Shown here piece after piece: positions 1 to 8,923 of a stretch of DNA of 64,000 nt. The DNA lies in contig NZ_CP045202.1 of NCBI RefSeq assembly GCF_016864195.1, positions 930,001 to 994,000 on the forward strand, in the 5' to 3' direction. Each line of letters opens with the position of its first letter. The stretch's first letter is position 1. The notes beneath the pieces are model-generated. The model was not told where the DNA came from. It did not search any database and saw nothing but the letters and a program-made list of their open reading frames with translations. The translations under genes and the position numbers were made by a program. Source of the stretch: Dechloromonas sp. TW-R-39-2 (GTDB lineage: Bacteria > Pseudomonadota > Gammaproteobacteria > Burkholderiales > Rhodocyclaceae).

Positions 1-104
1 CCGGCCGCAGCGCCGGTGGCGATGACCGCCGGAATGCAGCCCTGGAGCATCGGCAGGGCCAGAATCAGGGCGGCGGCGCCGAGGCCGAGTTTGAATTTAT
101 GCAT
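1..104 (-). CDS. outer-membrane lipoprotein, N-terminal part (BON/YraP-DolP-like by context)
   Basis: The first 34 codons of a lipoprotein run off the left edge. The N-terminus is a short basic start, a hydrophobic core and a lipobox L-Q-G-C at residues 20-23. The start overlaps the gmhA stop; of two adjacent ATGs the one at 104 has the better spacing (6 nt) from GGAGG. The order gmhA/diaA then lipoprotein matches diaA-yraP(dolP) in E. coli, which suggests a BON-domain envelope-integrity lipoprotein. The BON domains themselves lie outside the window, so the family is inferred from position only. Confidence 0.7.
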   Translation of the reverse strand, partial: MHKFKLGLGAAALILALPMLQGCIPAVIATGAAA

Positions 105-694
105 CATTCACCTCCGAGGAGCAGGGCGTCGATCCCATCGCACAGGCAATGGATGACCAGCAGGTGGGTTTCCTGGATGCGTGCCGTCCGGTCGGCCGGA
201 ACGCACAGATGGATGTCGTCGTCGCGCAGCATTTCGCCGATCAGGCCGCCGCCTTTGCCGGTCAGTGCGACCACGATCATGTCGGCATCGTGCGCCGCCT
301 TGATCGCTTCGATCACGTTGGCCGAATTGCCGGAGGTGGAAATGGCGAGCAGTACGTCGCCGGCGTGGCCGAGACCGCGTACTTGCTTGGAGAAAATCTG
401 GTTGAACGAGTAATCGTTGCCGACGGCCGTCAGGATCGAGCTGTCGGTGGTCAGTGCGATGGCCGCCAGTTCCTGGCGCTCCGCTTCAAAACGTCCGATC
501 AGTTCGGCTGCGAAATGCTGGGAGTCTCCCGCCGAGCCGCCGTTGCCGCAGGCGAGAATCTTGCCGCCGTTGATCAGGCTGTTGAACAGGGTTTCGATGC
601 CGGCAGCAATCGGGGCGGCCATCATCTCGATGGCGTCGAGCTTGGTGTGGGCACTGTCTTCGAAATGCTTGGCAACGCGGGCGATGAGATCCAT
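104..694 (-). CDS. gmhA: SIS-domain phosphoheptose isomerase (GmhA/DiaA family)
   Basis: A 196-aa SIS-domain protein. GmhA converts sedoheptulose 7-phosphate to D-glycero-D-manno-heptose 7-phosphate for LPS core synthesis; its paralogue DiaA binds DnaA. The sequence has the phosphosugar loop [14 protein letters not shown]60 and E64, STSGNSANV near 119-127, and Q174 and H182 in the C-terminal helix. These match the four zinc/catalytic residues of GmhA, whereas E. coli DiaA lacks E64 and H182, so isomerase activity is plausible. The synteny (yraN upstream, lipoprotein downstream) is that of diaA, so a DnaA-related role cannot be excluded. Confidence 0.85.
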   Translation of the reverse strand: MDLIARVAKHFEDSAHTKLDAIEMMAAPIAAGIETLFNSLINGGKILACGNGGSAGDSQHFAAELIGRFEAERQELAAIALTTDSSILTAVGNDYSFNQIFSKQVRGLGHAGDVLLAISTSGNSANVIEAIKAAHDADMIVVALTGKGGGLIGEMLRDDDIHLCVPADRTARIQETHLLVIHCLCDGIDALLLGGE

Positions 695-734
695 ATTTTT
701 AGCTGGTTGGGGCTGGTAACCGGGTCATTCTACA

Positions 735-1097
735 TCACAGCTCGGCGAAGACCTCGAACTCGACCCGGCGCCATGGGTCGGCTTCGTCGCGCAGGCGCGA
801 AATGCGGGCGAGCAGGCGATCGCCTTGGTCCATCGCCGCGGCGACCGGACGGTTTTCGGCTCGCGGGACGTAGCCCAGCTTGTGGCCGCGCCATTCAACC
901 CGAATGGCGTTGGGATCGTGCCGGTTGCCCGGTTCGCGGATCAGGGCCAGTCGATCGCCGACCTTCATCTCGCGCCAGCGTTCGTCGACCGCGTAATACT
1001 GGCTGCCGGCCAGTGGCGAACTCTGGATCAGCATGTGCAGTGAGTCGGCATGCGCCATGCCAAGCCAGAGGAGGTTAAGCGTCAGCAGAAAACGCAT
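735..1097 (-). CDS. exported HIRAN-domain protein
   Basis: A 120-aa protein. Residues 1-18 form a signal peptide ending A-H-A, followed by a HIRAN domain recognisable by GSQYY, V-G-D-x-L-x-L, R-E-P-x-N-R-H-D-P-N-A-I-x-V, L-G-Y-V-P-R and a final A-x-I. HIRAN domains are known as DNA-end-binding modules in Rad5/HLTF and occur alone in bacteria with no settled role. The start at 1097 puts the signal peptide at the N-terminus and overlaps the yraN 3' end by 23 nt, so the two are probably cotranscribed. A longer in-frame extension upstream (to 1283) is antisense-like sequence within yraN and was not used. Confidence 0.75.
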   Translation of the reverse strand: MRFLLTLNLLWLGMAHADSLHMLIQSSPLAGSQYYAVDERWREMKVGDRLALIREPGNRHDPNAIRVEWRGHKLGYVPRAENRPVAAAMDQGDRLLARISRLRDEADPWRRVEFEVFAEL

Positions 1098-1446
1098 GGC
1101 GGACCCATTCGAGATGCTTCTCGTCAAGCCGGTCGAGCAGGATGCAGTCGAAACGGCAATCGCACTCGGGCTTGCCAGCGAGGTAATGCCGGGCCGCCAG
1201 AATGATGCGCCGCTGCTTGCTGGTGGTGATGCTGGCACCGGCGCCGCCGAAGTCGCTGCGGCTGCGCAGGCGGACTTCGACAAAGACCAGTGTCGAACCG
1301 TCGCGACAGATCAGGTCGATTTCTCCGCCGCGAATCCGGAAATTGCGTTCGAGAATGCGTAGACCGTGGCGTTCCAGCACGCGAGCCGCCAGTGTTTCGG
1401 CTTCGCGCCCTCGCTGGGTGGTGGTATCGTCTGTTTTTGCCCGCAT
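1075..1446 (-). CDS. yraN: YraN family (UPF0102) putative endonuclease-fold protein
   Basis: A 123-aa protein with the restriction-endonuclease-like core of the family: R-G-R-E-A-E near 12-17, G-G-E-I-D-L-I near 40-46 and F-V-E-V-R-x-R near 55-61. The cellular role is unknown. The ATG at 1446 lies 9 nt from the divergent rsmI start, so the two genes share a very short intergenic region. A conceptual extension to 2352 is antisense to rsmI and is not credible. Confidence 0.9.
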   Translation of the reverse strand: MRAKTDDTTTQRGREAETLAARVLERHGLRILERNFRIRGGEIDLICRDGSTLVFVEVRLRSRSDFGGAGASITTSKQRRIILAARHYLAGKPECDCRFDCILLDRLDEKHLEWVRHAFSADA

Positions 1447-1455
1447 GCCGGAAAA

Positions 1456-2307
1456 ATGACAAAAGAATATGCCGAATTGTATGTCGTCCCGACCCCGCTT
1501 GGGAACCTTGCCGATCTGACGCGTCGAGCCGAAGAGATTTTGCGCACGGTGCCCTGGGTTGCCGCCGAAGATACCCGGCACAGCGGCCCCTTGCTCAAGC
1601 AACTGGGCTCGCAGGCCCGGACGCTGCCGGCGCACCAGCACAATGAGCATGAGGCCGCTGCCCGGATTGTCGAGCGCCTGCAGGCGGGCGAGGCCGTGGC
1701 GCTGATTTCCGATGCGGGTACGCCGGGTATTTCCGATCCGGGGGCGCGCGTCGTTGCGGCGGTGCGGGCGGCGGGGTGCAAGGTTGTGCCTTTGCCGGGG
1801 CCGTGTGCGGCGACAACGGCTTTGTCGGCCTCCGGCCTGCTCGATGAGCATTTTTTGTTTTATGGATTTCTGCCCAGCAAGGGTGGGCAGCGCCGCCAGG
1901 CCATCGAGGCTTTGCGCGAATACCCTTGTGCGCTGGTTTTTTACGAGGCGCCGCACCGCATCCTCGAAACGGTGGCCGACCTCGCGGCAGTGCTCGGCGA
2001 GCGGACGCTGGTGATCGGCCGTGAGCTGACCAAGATGTTCGAATCGATCCATTCCTGCCCGTTGACCGCGGCACTCGACTGGCTGAAGGAAGACGGCAAC
2101 CGGCAGCGCGGCGAATTTGTCCTGATGGTCTCCGGTGCGCCGGCCGATGCCGATGACGGCGAAGGTGAGCGGGTGCTCGGCCTGCTGCTGGCCGAAGGGC
2201 TGCCGGTCAAGCAAGCCAGCAAACTGGCTGCGGCAATTACCGGCGCTGCCAAGAATGCGCTTTACGAGCGTGCGCTGGTGCTCAAGCAAGCGGCGGCTGA
2301 TGCCTGA
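1456..2307 (+). CDS. rsmI: 16S rRNA (cytidine(1402)-2'-O)-methyltransferase
   Basis: A 283-aa protein. It methylates the ribose of C1402 in the 16S rRNA decoding centre, using S-adenosylmethionine. Hallmarks of the TP-methylase fold are V-V-P-T-P-L-G-N-x-A-D at the N-terminus, A-E-D-T-R-H-S-G near 36-43 and L-I-S-D-A-G-T-P-G-I-S-D-P-G near 77-90. The ATG at 1456 was chosen because homologues begin just before the V-V-P-T-P-L-G-N motif. It is divergent from yraN. Confidence 0.95.
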   Translation: MTKEYAELYVVPTPLGNLADLTRRAEEILRTVPWVAAEDTRHSGPLLKQLGSQARTLPAHQHNEHEAAARIVERLQAGEAVALISDAGTPGISDPGARVVAAVRAAGCKVVPLPGPCAATTALSASGLLDEHFLFYGFLPSKGGQRRQAIEALREYPCALVFYEAPHRILETVADLAAVLGERTLVIGRELTKMFESIHSCPLTAALDWLKEDGNRQRGEFVLMVSGAPADADDGEGERVLGLLLAEGLPVKQASKLAAAITGAAKNALYERALVLKQAAADA

Positions 2308-2340
2308 GGTGCAGCCTGGGTCTCGCGTGCCGCTTCCATC

Positions 2341-2356
2341 CCCTGTTTTCACAGGG
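2341..2356 (+). terminator. hairpin after rsmI, no U-run
   Basis: CCCTGT-TTTC-ACAGGG forms a 6-bp stem with a 4-nt loop, 33 nt after the rsmI stop and before pyrC. It lacks a T tract, so it is a weak candidate terminator or an mRNA 3'-end stabiliser. Confidence 0.35.
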
Positions 2357-2419
2357 TGTGAGCGCGCCAGGATTGGCGCTGCCCTGTTAAAATCAGCTTA
2401 ATCATTCAGAGAAATTTGT

Positions 2420-3451
2420 ATGCAAATCACCCTCACCCGACCCGACGACTGGCACCTTCATCTGCGCGATGGCGAGGCACTTGCCGCCGTGCTGCCGCAC
2501 ACCGCACGCCAGTTTGGCCGCGCCATCGTCATGCCCAATTTGAAGCCGCCGGTCACCACGGTCGAGCAGGCGGCGGCCTATCGCCAGCGCATCCTGGCTG
2601 CTGTGCCGGCCGGCATGAGGTTCGAGCCGCTGATGACGCTCTACCTGACTGACAACACGCCGGCCGCTGAAATTGCCAAGGCGGCCGCCTCTGGTTTCGT
2701 CAAGGCCGTCAAACTTTATCCGGCGGGCGCCACGACCAATTCCGATGCCGGCCTGACCGATATTGCCAAGGCGTACGACACACTGGCCGAAATGGAGCGC
2801 GTCGGTTTGCCGCTGCTCGTGCATGGCGAAGTGACCGATCCTGCGGTCGACCTGTTCGATCGCGAGAAAATGTTCATCGACACGGTGCTTCTGCCGCTGA
2901 CTCAGCGTTTTCCGAAATTGAAGGTCGTGATGGAACACATCACCACCCAGGATGCCGCCGAATTTGTCGCGGCAGCACCGTCGACCGTGGCAGCCACGAT
3001 CACCGCGCATCATCTGCTCTACAACCGTAACGCTATCTTCCAGGGCGGCGTGCGGCCGCACTGGTATTGCCTGCCGGTGCTCAAGCGCGAAACGCACCGC
3101 GAGGCGTTGGTCGCCGCAGCAGTTTCGGGCAGCCCGAAATTTTTCCTCGGCACCGATTCGGCGCCGCATGCCAAGGGCGCCAAGGAAGCCGCCTGTGGGT
3201 GCGCCGGTTGCTACACGGCCTATGCCGCGATCGAACTCTATGCCGAAGCCTTCGAGCAGGCCGGGGCGCTCGACCAGTTGGAAGCATTTGCCAGCTTCAA
3301 CGGCCCGGATTGGTACGGCCTGCCGCGCAACAGCGAGAAAATTACGCTGATCAAGCAGGATTGGCCGGTGCCGGACAGCTATCCGTACATCAGCAGTGAC
3401 AGCATCGTGCCCCTGCGGGCCGGTGAAACGCTGCCCTGGAAAATGCTCTGA
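2420..3451 (+). CDS. pyrC: dihydroorotase, PyrC type
   Basis: A 343-aa amidohydrolase that cyclises N-carbamoyl-L-aspartate to dihydroorotate in pyrimidine synthesis. The metal-binding H-L-H at residues 12-14 sits in WHLHLRDG. K98 in [13 protein letters not shown] is the lysine that becomes carboxylated and bridges the zincs. Later come V-M-E-H-I-T-T, A-H-H-L and [10 protein letters not shown]. Length matches the short PyrC class (about 345 aa) rather than the longer PyrX/aspartate-transcarbamoylase-associated class. The next gene follows by 11 nt. Confidence 0.96.
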   Translation: MQITLTRPDDWHLHLRDGEALAAVLPHTARQFGRAIVMPNLKPPVTTVEQAAAYRQRILAAVPAGMRFEPLMTLYLTDNTPAAEIAKAAASGFVKAVKLYPAGATTNSDAGLTDIAKAYDTLAEMERVGLPLLVHGEVTDPAVDLFDREKMFIDTVLLPLTQRFPKLKVVMEHITTQDAAEFVAAAPSTVAATITAHHLLYNRNAIFQGGVRPHWYCLPVLKRETHREALVAAAVSGSPKFFLGTDSAPHAKGAKEAACGCAGCYTAYAAIELYAEAFEQAGALDQLEAFASFNGPDWYGLPRNSEKITLIKQDWPVPDSYPYISSDSIVPLRAGETLPWKML

Positions 3452-3462
3452 GGAAAATCATC

Positions 3463-3903
3463 ATGCGTCTGCGCCATCTTCTCCTGCCGCTGTTGGCCGT
3501 TCCCTTGCTGAGCGCCTGCGTCAATGATGGCGCGACCTATGAGATCGACAATACCCGCGAGCATGTCCTGTCGTTGATTCGCGAGCAGCCCTATTTCTGG
3601 GAAAACAAGGTCAATTTCTATCTGGTCGTCTCGCGCATGCCGACCTGCATGCGGCGCCACCCGATGGGCAGCGGTTCGCCGAACGCCAAGGTCGAGATTT
3701 ACCAGGCGCCGTCCGGCGCGTTCATCGTCAAGGTCGGCAAGCGCCTCTATGTGACCGAAACGCAAACCTGCGAAAACTTCATCAAGATGGATGCCGAGCC
3801 GCCTGAAGGCATGGGCAAGTTCATCGGGACTTTCCGTCCGAAAAATGGCCAACTGGTCTTCGTCAAGGAAGAGGCCGAGGCGGAAGACAAGCCGGCCGAG
3901 TGA
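3463..3903 (+). CDS. hypothetical lipoprotein
   Basis: A 146-aa protein with a lipoprotein signal: basic start, hydrophobic residues 6-15 and lipobox L-L-S-A-C ending at C19. The mature part has two cysteines (T-C-M-R-R and T-C-E-N-F) that could form a disulfide, and an acidic tail. No family was recognised with confidence. It lies between pyrC (11 nt) and the DUF3025 gene (GTGA overlap), so it is probably in one transcript with them. Confidence 0.75.
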   Translation: MRLRHLLLPLLAVPLLSACVNDGATYEIDNTREHVLSLIREQPYFWENKVNFYLVVSRMPTCMRRHPMGSGSPNAKVEIYQAPSGAFIVKVGKRLYVTETQTCENFIKMDAEPPEGMGKFIGTFRPKNGQLVFVKEEAEAEDKPAE

Positions 3904-4685
3904 GCGAGCGCCATCCTTGTGCCTCGCCGCTGTTTTTTCCCGTGCGGCGCTGGCTCGATCTCCTGCCTTCCGCCCCGGATACCGCCGCGGTTGCCGAGTT
4001 GGCAGAACGTTTTCCTGTGTTGGTCGACGGTTGTTCGCATCCGGTGCGTTTCGTCCCGCCGCCGACGGATGGCGCGGTCTACGAATGCCGTATCTGGGAA
4101 ACCGGGCAGGTCGCGACGCGCGTCAATCACTGGCATGATTTCTTCAACGCCCTGGTCTGGCTGACTTTCCCGAAAACCAAGAATGCCGTCAGTGCTTCGC
4201 ACGTCCAGGCGATGACGCCGGTCGGCGAGTTGCGCGGTACGACGCGTGATGCGCTGACCCACTTCGACGAGTGCGGCATTGTCGTGCTGTCGACTCGGTC
4301 GGCCTTGCTCGAAATGCTCCGCCAGTTTGCCTGGAAGGCATTGTTTGTCGAGCATCGGGACGAGGTCGAAAAATGCATGCGCTTCGTCATTTTCGGTCAT
4401 GCGACTTACGAGCAATTGCTCCAGCCATTTCGCGGCCTGACCGCCAAGGCCGTGCTTTACGAGGTGAGTGAGGACTGGCTTCAGTATTCGCCAGAGACGC
4501 TGGTCGCTGCGGTCGACACACGTCTGGCTGCCGATTTGGCCAGTGGCCGCTACACCCGCCCGCGCGACTTCCAGCCGTTACCGCTGCTCGGCATTCCCGG
4601 CGTAACCGCCGAGAGCGAAGATCCGGCTTACTACGACGACACCTGGCAATTCCGGCCGGGGCGACGTGTAGACCGCGCCAACTGA
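3900..4685 (+). CDS. DUF3025-domain protein
   Basis: A 261-aa protein of unknown function. It matches the DUF3025 pattern: R-V-N-H-W-H-D-F-F-N-A-L-V-W-L-T-F-P-K-T-K near residues 74-94, F-D-E-C-G near 121, and a C-terminal P-L-P-x-L-G-I-P-G. It starts with GTG at 3900, overlapping the preceding TGA, which implies translational coupling. The family is common in beta- and gammaproteobacteria, has no known activity and has no signal peptide here. Confidence 0.85.
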   Translation: MSERHPCASPLFFPVRRWLDLLPSAPDTAAVAELAERFPVLVDGCSHPVRFVPPPTDGAVYECRIWETGQVATRVNHWHDFFNALVWLTFPKTKNAVSASHVQAMTPVGELRGTTRDALTHFDECGIVVLSTRSALLEMLRQFAWKALFVEHRDEVEKCMRFVIFGHATYEQLLQPFRGLTAKAVLYEVSEDWLQYSPETLVAAVDTRLAADLASGRYTRPRDFQPLPLLGIPGVTAESEDPAYYDDTWQFRPGRRVDRAN

Positions 4686-5105
4686 ATGGTGCGGATGGCT
4701 GGCCGGCGTAAGGTGAACCGGCGTGGGCCAAGCACTGGCCCGACGTGGTGGGCCATTTCCGGTTTTCTTGTTTTGTTGCCGGCGTTGATTTTTTTCTGGC
4801 GCTTGCCGCCGGTCGTCGCGGCGTTCTATCTGCTGGCCAGTCTGCTGTGTTTTCTGGCTTACGCCGCCGACAAACAGGCAGCCGGACGCGGCGGGCGACG
4901 CACGCCCGAGAATACGCTGCACATCCTGGCTTTGATCGGCGGCTGGCCGGGGGCCTTGCTCGCCCAGCAACTGTTGCGCCATAAATCGGTGAAAGCCGAG
5001 TTTCGCTCGGCATTCTGGGCAACAGTACTGTTCAACGTGGCAGGTTTGGTCTGGCTGGCCTCGCCGTTTGGGCGGGCCTTCCTGTCACGCCTGGCCGGCG
5101 CTTAG
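4686..5105 (+). CDS. DUF1294 membrane protein
   Basis: A 139-aa inner-membrane protein with a basic N-terminus, transmembrane stretches near residues 24-60 and 112-128, and the DUF1294 core A-Y-A-A-D-K-x-A-A near 58-66, T-P-E-N-T-L-H, G-G-W-P-G-A-L and R-H-K. Many relatives carry an N-terminal cold-shock domain; this one does not. Its start follows the DUF3025 stop directly. Its 3' end overlaps the convergent infA stop by 4 nt. Confidence 0.85.
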   Translation: MVRMAGRRKVNRRGPSTGPTWWAISGFLVLLPALIFFWRLPPVVAAFYLLASLLCFLAYAADKQAAGRGGRRTPENTLHILALIGGWPGALLAQQLLRHKSVKAEFRSAFWATVLFNVAGLVWLASPFGRAFLSRLAGA

Positions 5106-5359
5106 TAGCGGCGGCGCTGCGGAGCCGGTGCGCCGCGGTTTTCGATGTGACGGAAGGTGATGCGGCCTTTGGACAGATCGTAAGGCGAGAGTTCGAGCGT
5201 GACCTTGTCACCGACCAGGATGCGGATGTGGTTCTTCTTCATCTTGCCGGAGGTGTAGGCGATCAGTTCGTGACCGTTTTCCAGCGTGACGCGGAAGCGG
5301 GTGTCGGGTAGCACGTCATTGACGACGCCTTGCATTTCAAGCAGTTCTTCTTTTGCCAA
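5102..5359 (-). CDS. infA: translation initiation factor IF-1
   Basis: An 85-aa S1/OB-fold protein that occupies the ribosomal A site during initiation. Typical motifs are M-A-K-E-E near the start, N-G-H, S-G-K-M-R/K-K-N-H-I-R-I, G-D-x-V-x-x-E-L-S-P-Y-D-L-x-K-G-R-I-x-F-R. It is longer than the 72-aa E. coli protein because of a basic C-terminal tail rich in P, Q and R. Many betaproteobacteria keep this longer, isolated copy in addition to one in the ribosomal-protein cluster; whether that holds here cannot be seen from this window. Confidence 0.95.
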   Translation of the reverse strand: MAKEELLEMQGVVNDVLPDTRFRVTLENGHELIAYTSGKMKKNHIRILVGDKVTLELSPYDLSKGRITFRHIENRGAPAPQRRRY

Positions 5360-5390
5360 GGGTAGTTCTCCTGTAAATGTGATTCGGGTT

Positions 5391-6269
5391 TCAGCCGGCG
5401 TCGACCGCGCTATCGGTCGACAAGGCTTCCGGACGGTGGCGGGGCAGTTCCCACGCCTGGCCGGGTTCGGTGATGGCGCTCACCGCAATGAGCGGTGGCA
5501 GTGAGGTGACGCCGCCAAAAATGGTGGCGAAGGAAACGTCGGCCGCATCGCGGCCAGTGCCGAGGCGGACAAAACCCATCGGGATGGCTGTTCCGGACGG
5601 GTCAAACAAATACCAGCGGTCGCCGAGGAAGACTTCGACATAGGCGTGGAAGTCGGTCGGGCCGAGCGCCGGGTCAGCACCGTAGTCGATGCCGGTCGTA
5701 AAGCGCGCCGGAATGCTCAGGGCGCGGCAGATGGCGATCATCAGGTGGGCAAAATCGCGGCAGACGCCGACGCGGTCGGTCAGGGTGTCGAGCGCCGAGG
5801 TGGCCGAGTTGCTGGTGTTGCCGCGGAAAGTGACGTGCTGATTGACCCAGTTGCGGATCGCTTCGACGCGGCGGTAGCCCTTGTCGAGCAGGCCGAATTC
5901 GCGCATCGCAAGGTTGGCCAGGCGATCCGACTGGCAATAGCGACTTGGGTAGATATAGGCCAGCGCTGAAAGCGGCAACTGCGCTACGGGGGTTTCCGGA
6001 ATATTGTCCGGGTTACCAATGTGCTGGTCGATGTCAACGGTGGCCTGGTAGCTGATATGCAGCGGACCGGGGGCTGCGTTCAGGCGGAGGTAACGGGCGC
6101 GGGTGGCCGGGTCGGTCTGGATGTTGCTGGCAACCGGCTGGCTGATTTGCAGCTGCTCGCTGACGATGGACTGGGATTTCGTCTGGGCGGCGTGGATATT
6201 GAAGACAAAATCGGCGCCGGGATAGCTCAGTTCATATTGAAGATCGATTGCGAACTGGATGCGAACCAT
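5391..6269 (-). CDS. transglutaminase-like cysteine peptidase-fold protein
   Basis: A 292-aa protein with a bacterial transglutaminase N-terminal beta domain and a transglutaminase-like core. The presumed triad is visible: Cys in V-G-V-C-R-D-F-A-H, His in D-F-H-A-Y-V-E-V-F and Asp in Y-L-F-D-P-S-G. The start at 6269 follows CAGGGA; an upstream extension to 6380 lacks support. No signal peptide, so probably cytoplasmic. Substrate unknown; relatives are often near alpha-E/circularly permuted ATP-grasp genes, which are absent here. Confidence 0.85.
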   Translation of the reverse strand: MVRIQFAIDLQYELSYPGADFVFNIHAAQTKSQSIVSEQLQISQPVASNIQTDPATRARYLRLNAAPGPLHISYQATVDIDQHIGNPDNIPETPVAQLPLSALAYIYPSRYCQSDRLANLAMREFGLLDKGYRRVEAIRNWVNQHVTFRGNTSNSATSALDTLTDRVGVCRDFAHLMIAICRALSIPARFTTGIDYGADPALGPTDFHAYVEVFLGDRWYLFDPSGTAIPMGFVRLGTGRDAADVSFATIFGGVTSLPPLIAVSAITEPGQAWELPRHRPEALSTDSAVDAG

Positions 6270-6448
6270 GAATTCCCTGTGGTGTGGCCAGCATGCAGCC
6301 TCGGGGAGGCCGGTCTGCGGACCGTTTAAGGCGCTTTGCGACGGGGAAATGATCAGTTCGGGATGCCGGCAGTTCGTCAATCGAAGGCACGGCAGGGAGA
6401 CAGCATTTACGCGGGCAGAACGATACGGCTGAAACCTTGCGGTTCAAG

Positions 6449-6473
6449 ACTGCCCGCATCTTACGCGGGCAGT
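6449..6473. other. 9-bp inverted repeat between leuA and the transglutaminase gene
   Basis: ACTGCCCGC-N7-GCGGGCAGT is a perfect hairpin about 90 nt beyond the leuA stop in a 295-bp gap (6270-6564). It could end leuA mRNA, but there is no U-run. A second partial copy, TTTACGCGGGCAG, lies at about 6400-6420. Nothing else was seen in this gap. Confidence 0.4.
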
Positions 6474-6564
6474 TTCGGTGTGGCAAGGAAAATGTCCGGA
6501 TATTCAATCCCTTGCCTGCTGTTTTGTGGTATTGGCCGCAAGGGGTTGAGGCGGGTTTTTCGAC

Positions 6565-8259
6565 TCAGGCAGCCTGCTCGCCCGGCGCGTCGGCCTGTGC
6601 TGCGCCGATGCGATTGGCGCCGCTGATCAAGGCTTTGATCGAGGCGGTGACGATGTTGCTGTCGACCCCGACGCCATAGCATTCACCGCGGCCGGTGCTG
6701 GCAATCTCCATGAAGGCGCAGGCCCGGGCATTGCCATCTTCACCCATCGGCACCATTGAACGCTCTTCATAGCTGCGGACCTGGATATTGATTCCGGCAC
6801 TCTGGAGTGCGTGGACCGCAGCATTGATCGGGCCGTTGCCTTCGCCGCTGAGGATGTGCGACGTGCCGCCGATATCGAGACTGATGCGGATGCCCTGGGC
6901 GCCGCCGTGCTCGAAGAGATGGTGTTCGCGGTAAAGAATCGGGCTGCCGGCTTCGAGGTAGGTCTTCGAGAACAAGCCCCAGATGTCGTCGGCACTCATT
7001 TCGCCGCCGTGGGTGTCGGTGTGTCGCTGGACGACGCCCGAGAATTCCACCTGGAGTCGGCGCGGCATGACGATACCGTGCTCTGTTTCCATGAGGTAGG
7101 CAATGCCGCCCTTGCCCGACTGGCTGTTCACCCGAATGACCGAATCGTAGCTGCGGCCAACGTCGGCCGGGTCGATCGGAAGGTAAGGCACCGCCCACTG
7201 CTCATCCGCCTTTTGAGCGGCAAACCCCTTCTTGATGGCGTCCTGGTGGGAGCCGGAGAAGGCCGTGAAAACGAGATCCCCAACGTATGGGTGGCGTGGA
7301 TGGATCGGGAGCTGGGTACAGTGTTCGTAAGTGCGGGCAACGGCGTTGATATCCGAAAAGTCGAGCTGCGGATCGACGCCTTGCGTATGCATGTTGAGGG
7401 CAAGGGTGACGAGGTCGACGTTGCCGGTCCGTTCGCCATTGCCGAAGAGGCAACCTTCAACGCGGTCGGCACCGGCCATGAGACCGAGTTCGGCGGCGGC
7501 GACGGCAGTGCCGCGGTCGTTGTGCGGGTGGAGGCTGATGAGCACGCTGTCGCGGCGGGCGAGATTCTTGTGCATCCACTCGATCTGGTCGGCGTAGATG
7601 TTGGGCGTCGCGATCTCGACCGTGGTCGGGAGATTGAGGATGACCTTGCGCTGCGGCGTAGCACCCCAGGTTTCCGTCACGGCATCGCAGACTTCCTTGG
7701 CGAAGTCGAGTTCGGTGGCGGTGAAGAGTTCCGGACTGTATTCGAGCGTGATTTTCGTTTCCGGCATTTCGTCGGCAAGCGTGCGGATAAGGCGCACGGC
7801 ATCGGTTGCCATGGCGACGACTTCTGCCTTGCTCATGCCGAAAACGTTATCGCGGAAGTTTTTGCACGTCGCGTTATAGACGTGGACGATGGCCGTTTTG
7901 GCGCCCCTGATCGATTCCATGGTGCGGCGAATGAGGTGCTCGCGGGCCTGGGTGAGGACTTCGATGGTTACGTCATCGGGAATGTGGCCGCCTTCGATCA
8001 AGCCGCGAACGAAGCCGAATTCGGTTTCGGAGGCTGACGGAAAGGCGATTTCAATTTCCTTGAAGCCGATGGCGCAGAGCGTCTTGAACATGCGCATCTT
8101 CTTTTCGCCATTCATCGGCTCGAAAAGCGCCTGATTGCCGTCGCGCAGGTCGGTGCTCATCCAGATCGGTGCCTGCGTGATGGTGCGGCCCGGCCATTGG
8201 CGGTCGGTGATTTGCACGGGCGGGAAGGGCGTGTACTTGGCGATGGATGCTTGCGACAT
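6565..8259 (-). CDS. leuA: 2-isopropylmalate synthase, long (LeuA2) form
   Basis: A 564-aa enzyme that condenses acetyl-CoA with 2-oxoisovalerate, the first step of leucine synthesis. DRE-TIM metallolyase signatures include T-D-L-R-D-G-N-Q-A near 36-44, [10 protein letters not shown] (metal-binding HxH) and [14 protein letters not shown]. The C-terminal LeuA dimer domain, which carries leucine feedback inhibition in the family, spans about 430-550. Length fits the roughly 560-aa class rather than the 510-aa E. coli type. The start at 8259 has AGGAGT upstream; longer reading upstream runs into the regulatory region shared with the Lrp-type gene. Confidence 0.95.
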   Translation of the reverse strand: MSQASIAKYTPFPPVQITDRQWPGRTITQAPIWMSTDLRDGNQALFEPMNGEKKMRMFKTLCAIGFKEIEIAFPSASETEFGFVRGLIEGGHIPDDVTIEVLTQAREHLIRRTMESIRGAKTAIVHVYNATCKNFRDNVFGMSKAEVVAMATDAVRLIRTLADEMPETKITLEYSPELFTATELDFAKEVCDAVTETWGATPQRKVILNLPTTVEIATPNIYADQIEWMHKNLARRDSVLISLHPHNDRGTAVAAAELGLMAGADRVEGCLFGNGERTGNVDLVTLALNMHTQGVDPQLDFSDINAVARTYEHCTQLPIHPRHPYVGDLVFTAFSGSHQDAIKKGFAAQKADEQWAVPYLPIDPADVGRSYDSVIRVNSQSGKGGIAYLMETEHGIVMPRRLQVEFSGVVQRHTDTHGGEMSADDIWGLFSKTYLEAGSPILYREHHLFEHGGAQGIRISLDIGGTSHILSGEGNGPINAAVHALQSAGINIQVRSYEERSMVPMGEDGNARACAFMEIASTGRGECYGVGVDSNIVTASIKALISGANRIGAAQADAPGEQAA

Positions 8260-8300
8260 GATGCGGACTCCTGGGCAGACGGCGTTGATTCGATGGACGA

Positions 8301-8400
8301 ATATTACGCAAAGATGCCCGGCAGGTGCTTGCGTATTTATCTTTAAAATACGTTGTTTTGGCAATTTTCTGCCGTATTTTGTTTTGTTTGTGGCGTAAAA
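8301..8400. promoter_or_regulatory. leuA / Lrp-type regulator divergent control region with two inverted repeats
   Basis: Two perfect inverted repeats lie between the divergent genes: TACGCAA (8305-8311)-N17-TTGCGTA (8329-8335), and AAAATACG (8345-8352)-N20-CGTATTTT (8373-8380). The second encloses a plausible promoter for the regulator, TTGTTT (8353-8358)-N16-TATTTT (8375-8380). AT-rich arms with a CGTA core are reasonable Lrp-family operators, which would give autoregulation and leuA control; this is inferred, not shown. Confidence 0.45.
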
Positions 8401-8430
8401 TTTCTGAGTATTCATTGGGTTGGAAATTTT

Positions 8431-8901
8431 ATGGAAATCGATCGTTATGACCGCCTGATTCTGGCGGTGCTGCAGCAGGATGGCCGGATCAGCAATCAAG
8501 ACCTGGCCGACCGTATCGGCTTGTCCGCATCGCCTTGTCTGCGCCGGGTGCGTGTGCTGGAGGAGTCGGGCTTGATTACCGGTTACCGGGCCATGCTCGA
8601 TGCCAAAAAGCTGGGCTTGTCGCTGATGGCGCTGATCGGTATTTCAATGGACCAGCACACGCCGGAGCGTTTTGCCAATCTTGAAGCGGCGATTGGGGAA
8701 ATACCGGAAATCCTCGAATGTCTGTTGATTACCGGCCAGCAATCGGACTACCAGCTGAAAGTGGTGGTGCGCGACATGGACGCCTATCAGGATTTATTAC
8801 TCAATAAAATTACCCGAATCCAGGGGGTGACCGGTGTGCACACCAGTTTTGTGCTGCGCAAGGTAGTCGACCGCAGCAGCCTGCCGTTGGCTGCCGCCTG
8901 A
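8431..8901 (+). CDS. Lrp/AsnC family transcriptional regulator
   Basis: A 156-aa regulator. Residues 1-60 form the AsnC-type winged HTH ([19 protein letters not shown], then P-C-L-R-R-V-R-x-L-E). Residues 70-145 form the RAM ligand-binding domain. It is divergent from leuA, so leucine or branched-chain metabolism is a fair guess for its signal. The closest functional class (global Lrp or a local AsnC type) cannot be told by eye. Confidence 0.92.
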   Translation: MEIDRYDRLILAVLQQDGRISNQDLADRIGLSASPCLRRVRVLEESGLITGYRAMLDAKKLGLSLMALIGISMDQHTPERFANLEAAIGEIPEILECLLITGQQSDYQLKVVVRDMDAYQDLLLNKITRIQGVTGVHTSFVLRKVVDRSSLPLAAA

Positions 8902-8923
8902 CCATGGATTCGGGAGCGTTGGT

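Noticed and set aside
1447..2352. N-terminal extension of yraN to 2352
   Set aside because: The extra 300 codons are antisense to rsmI and unlike any YraN; the family starts at 1446.
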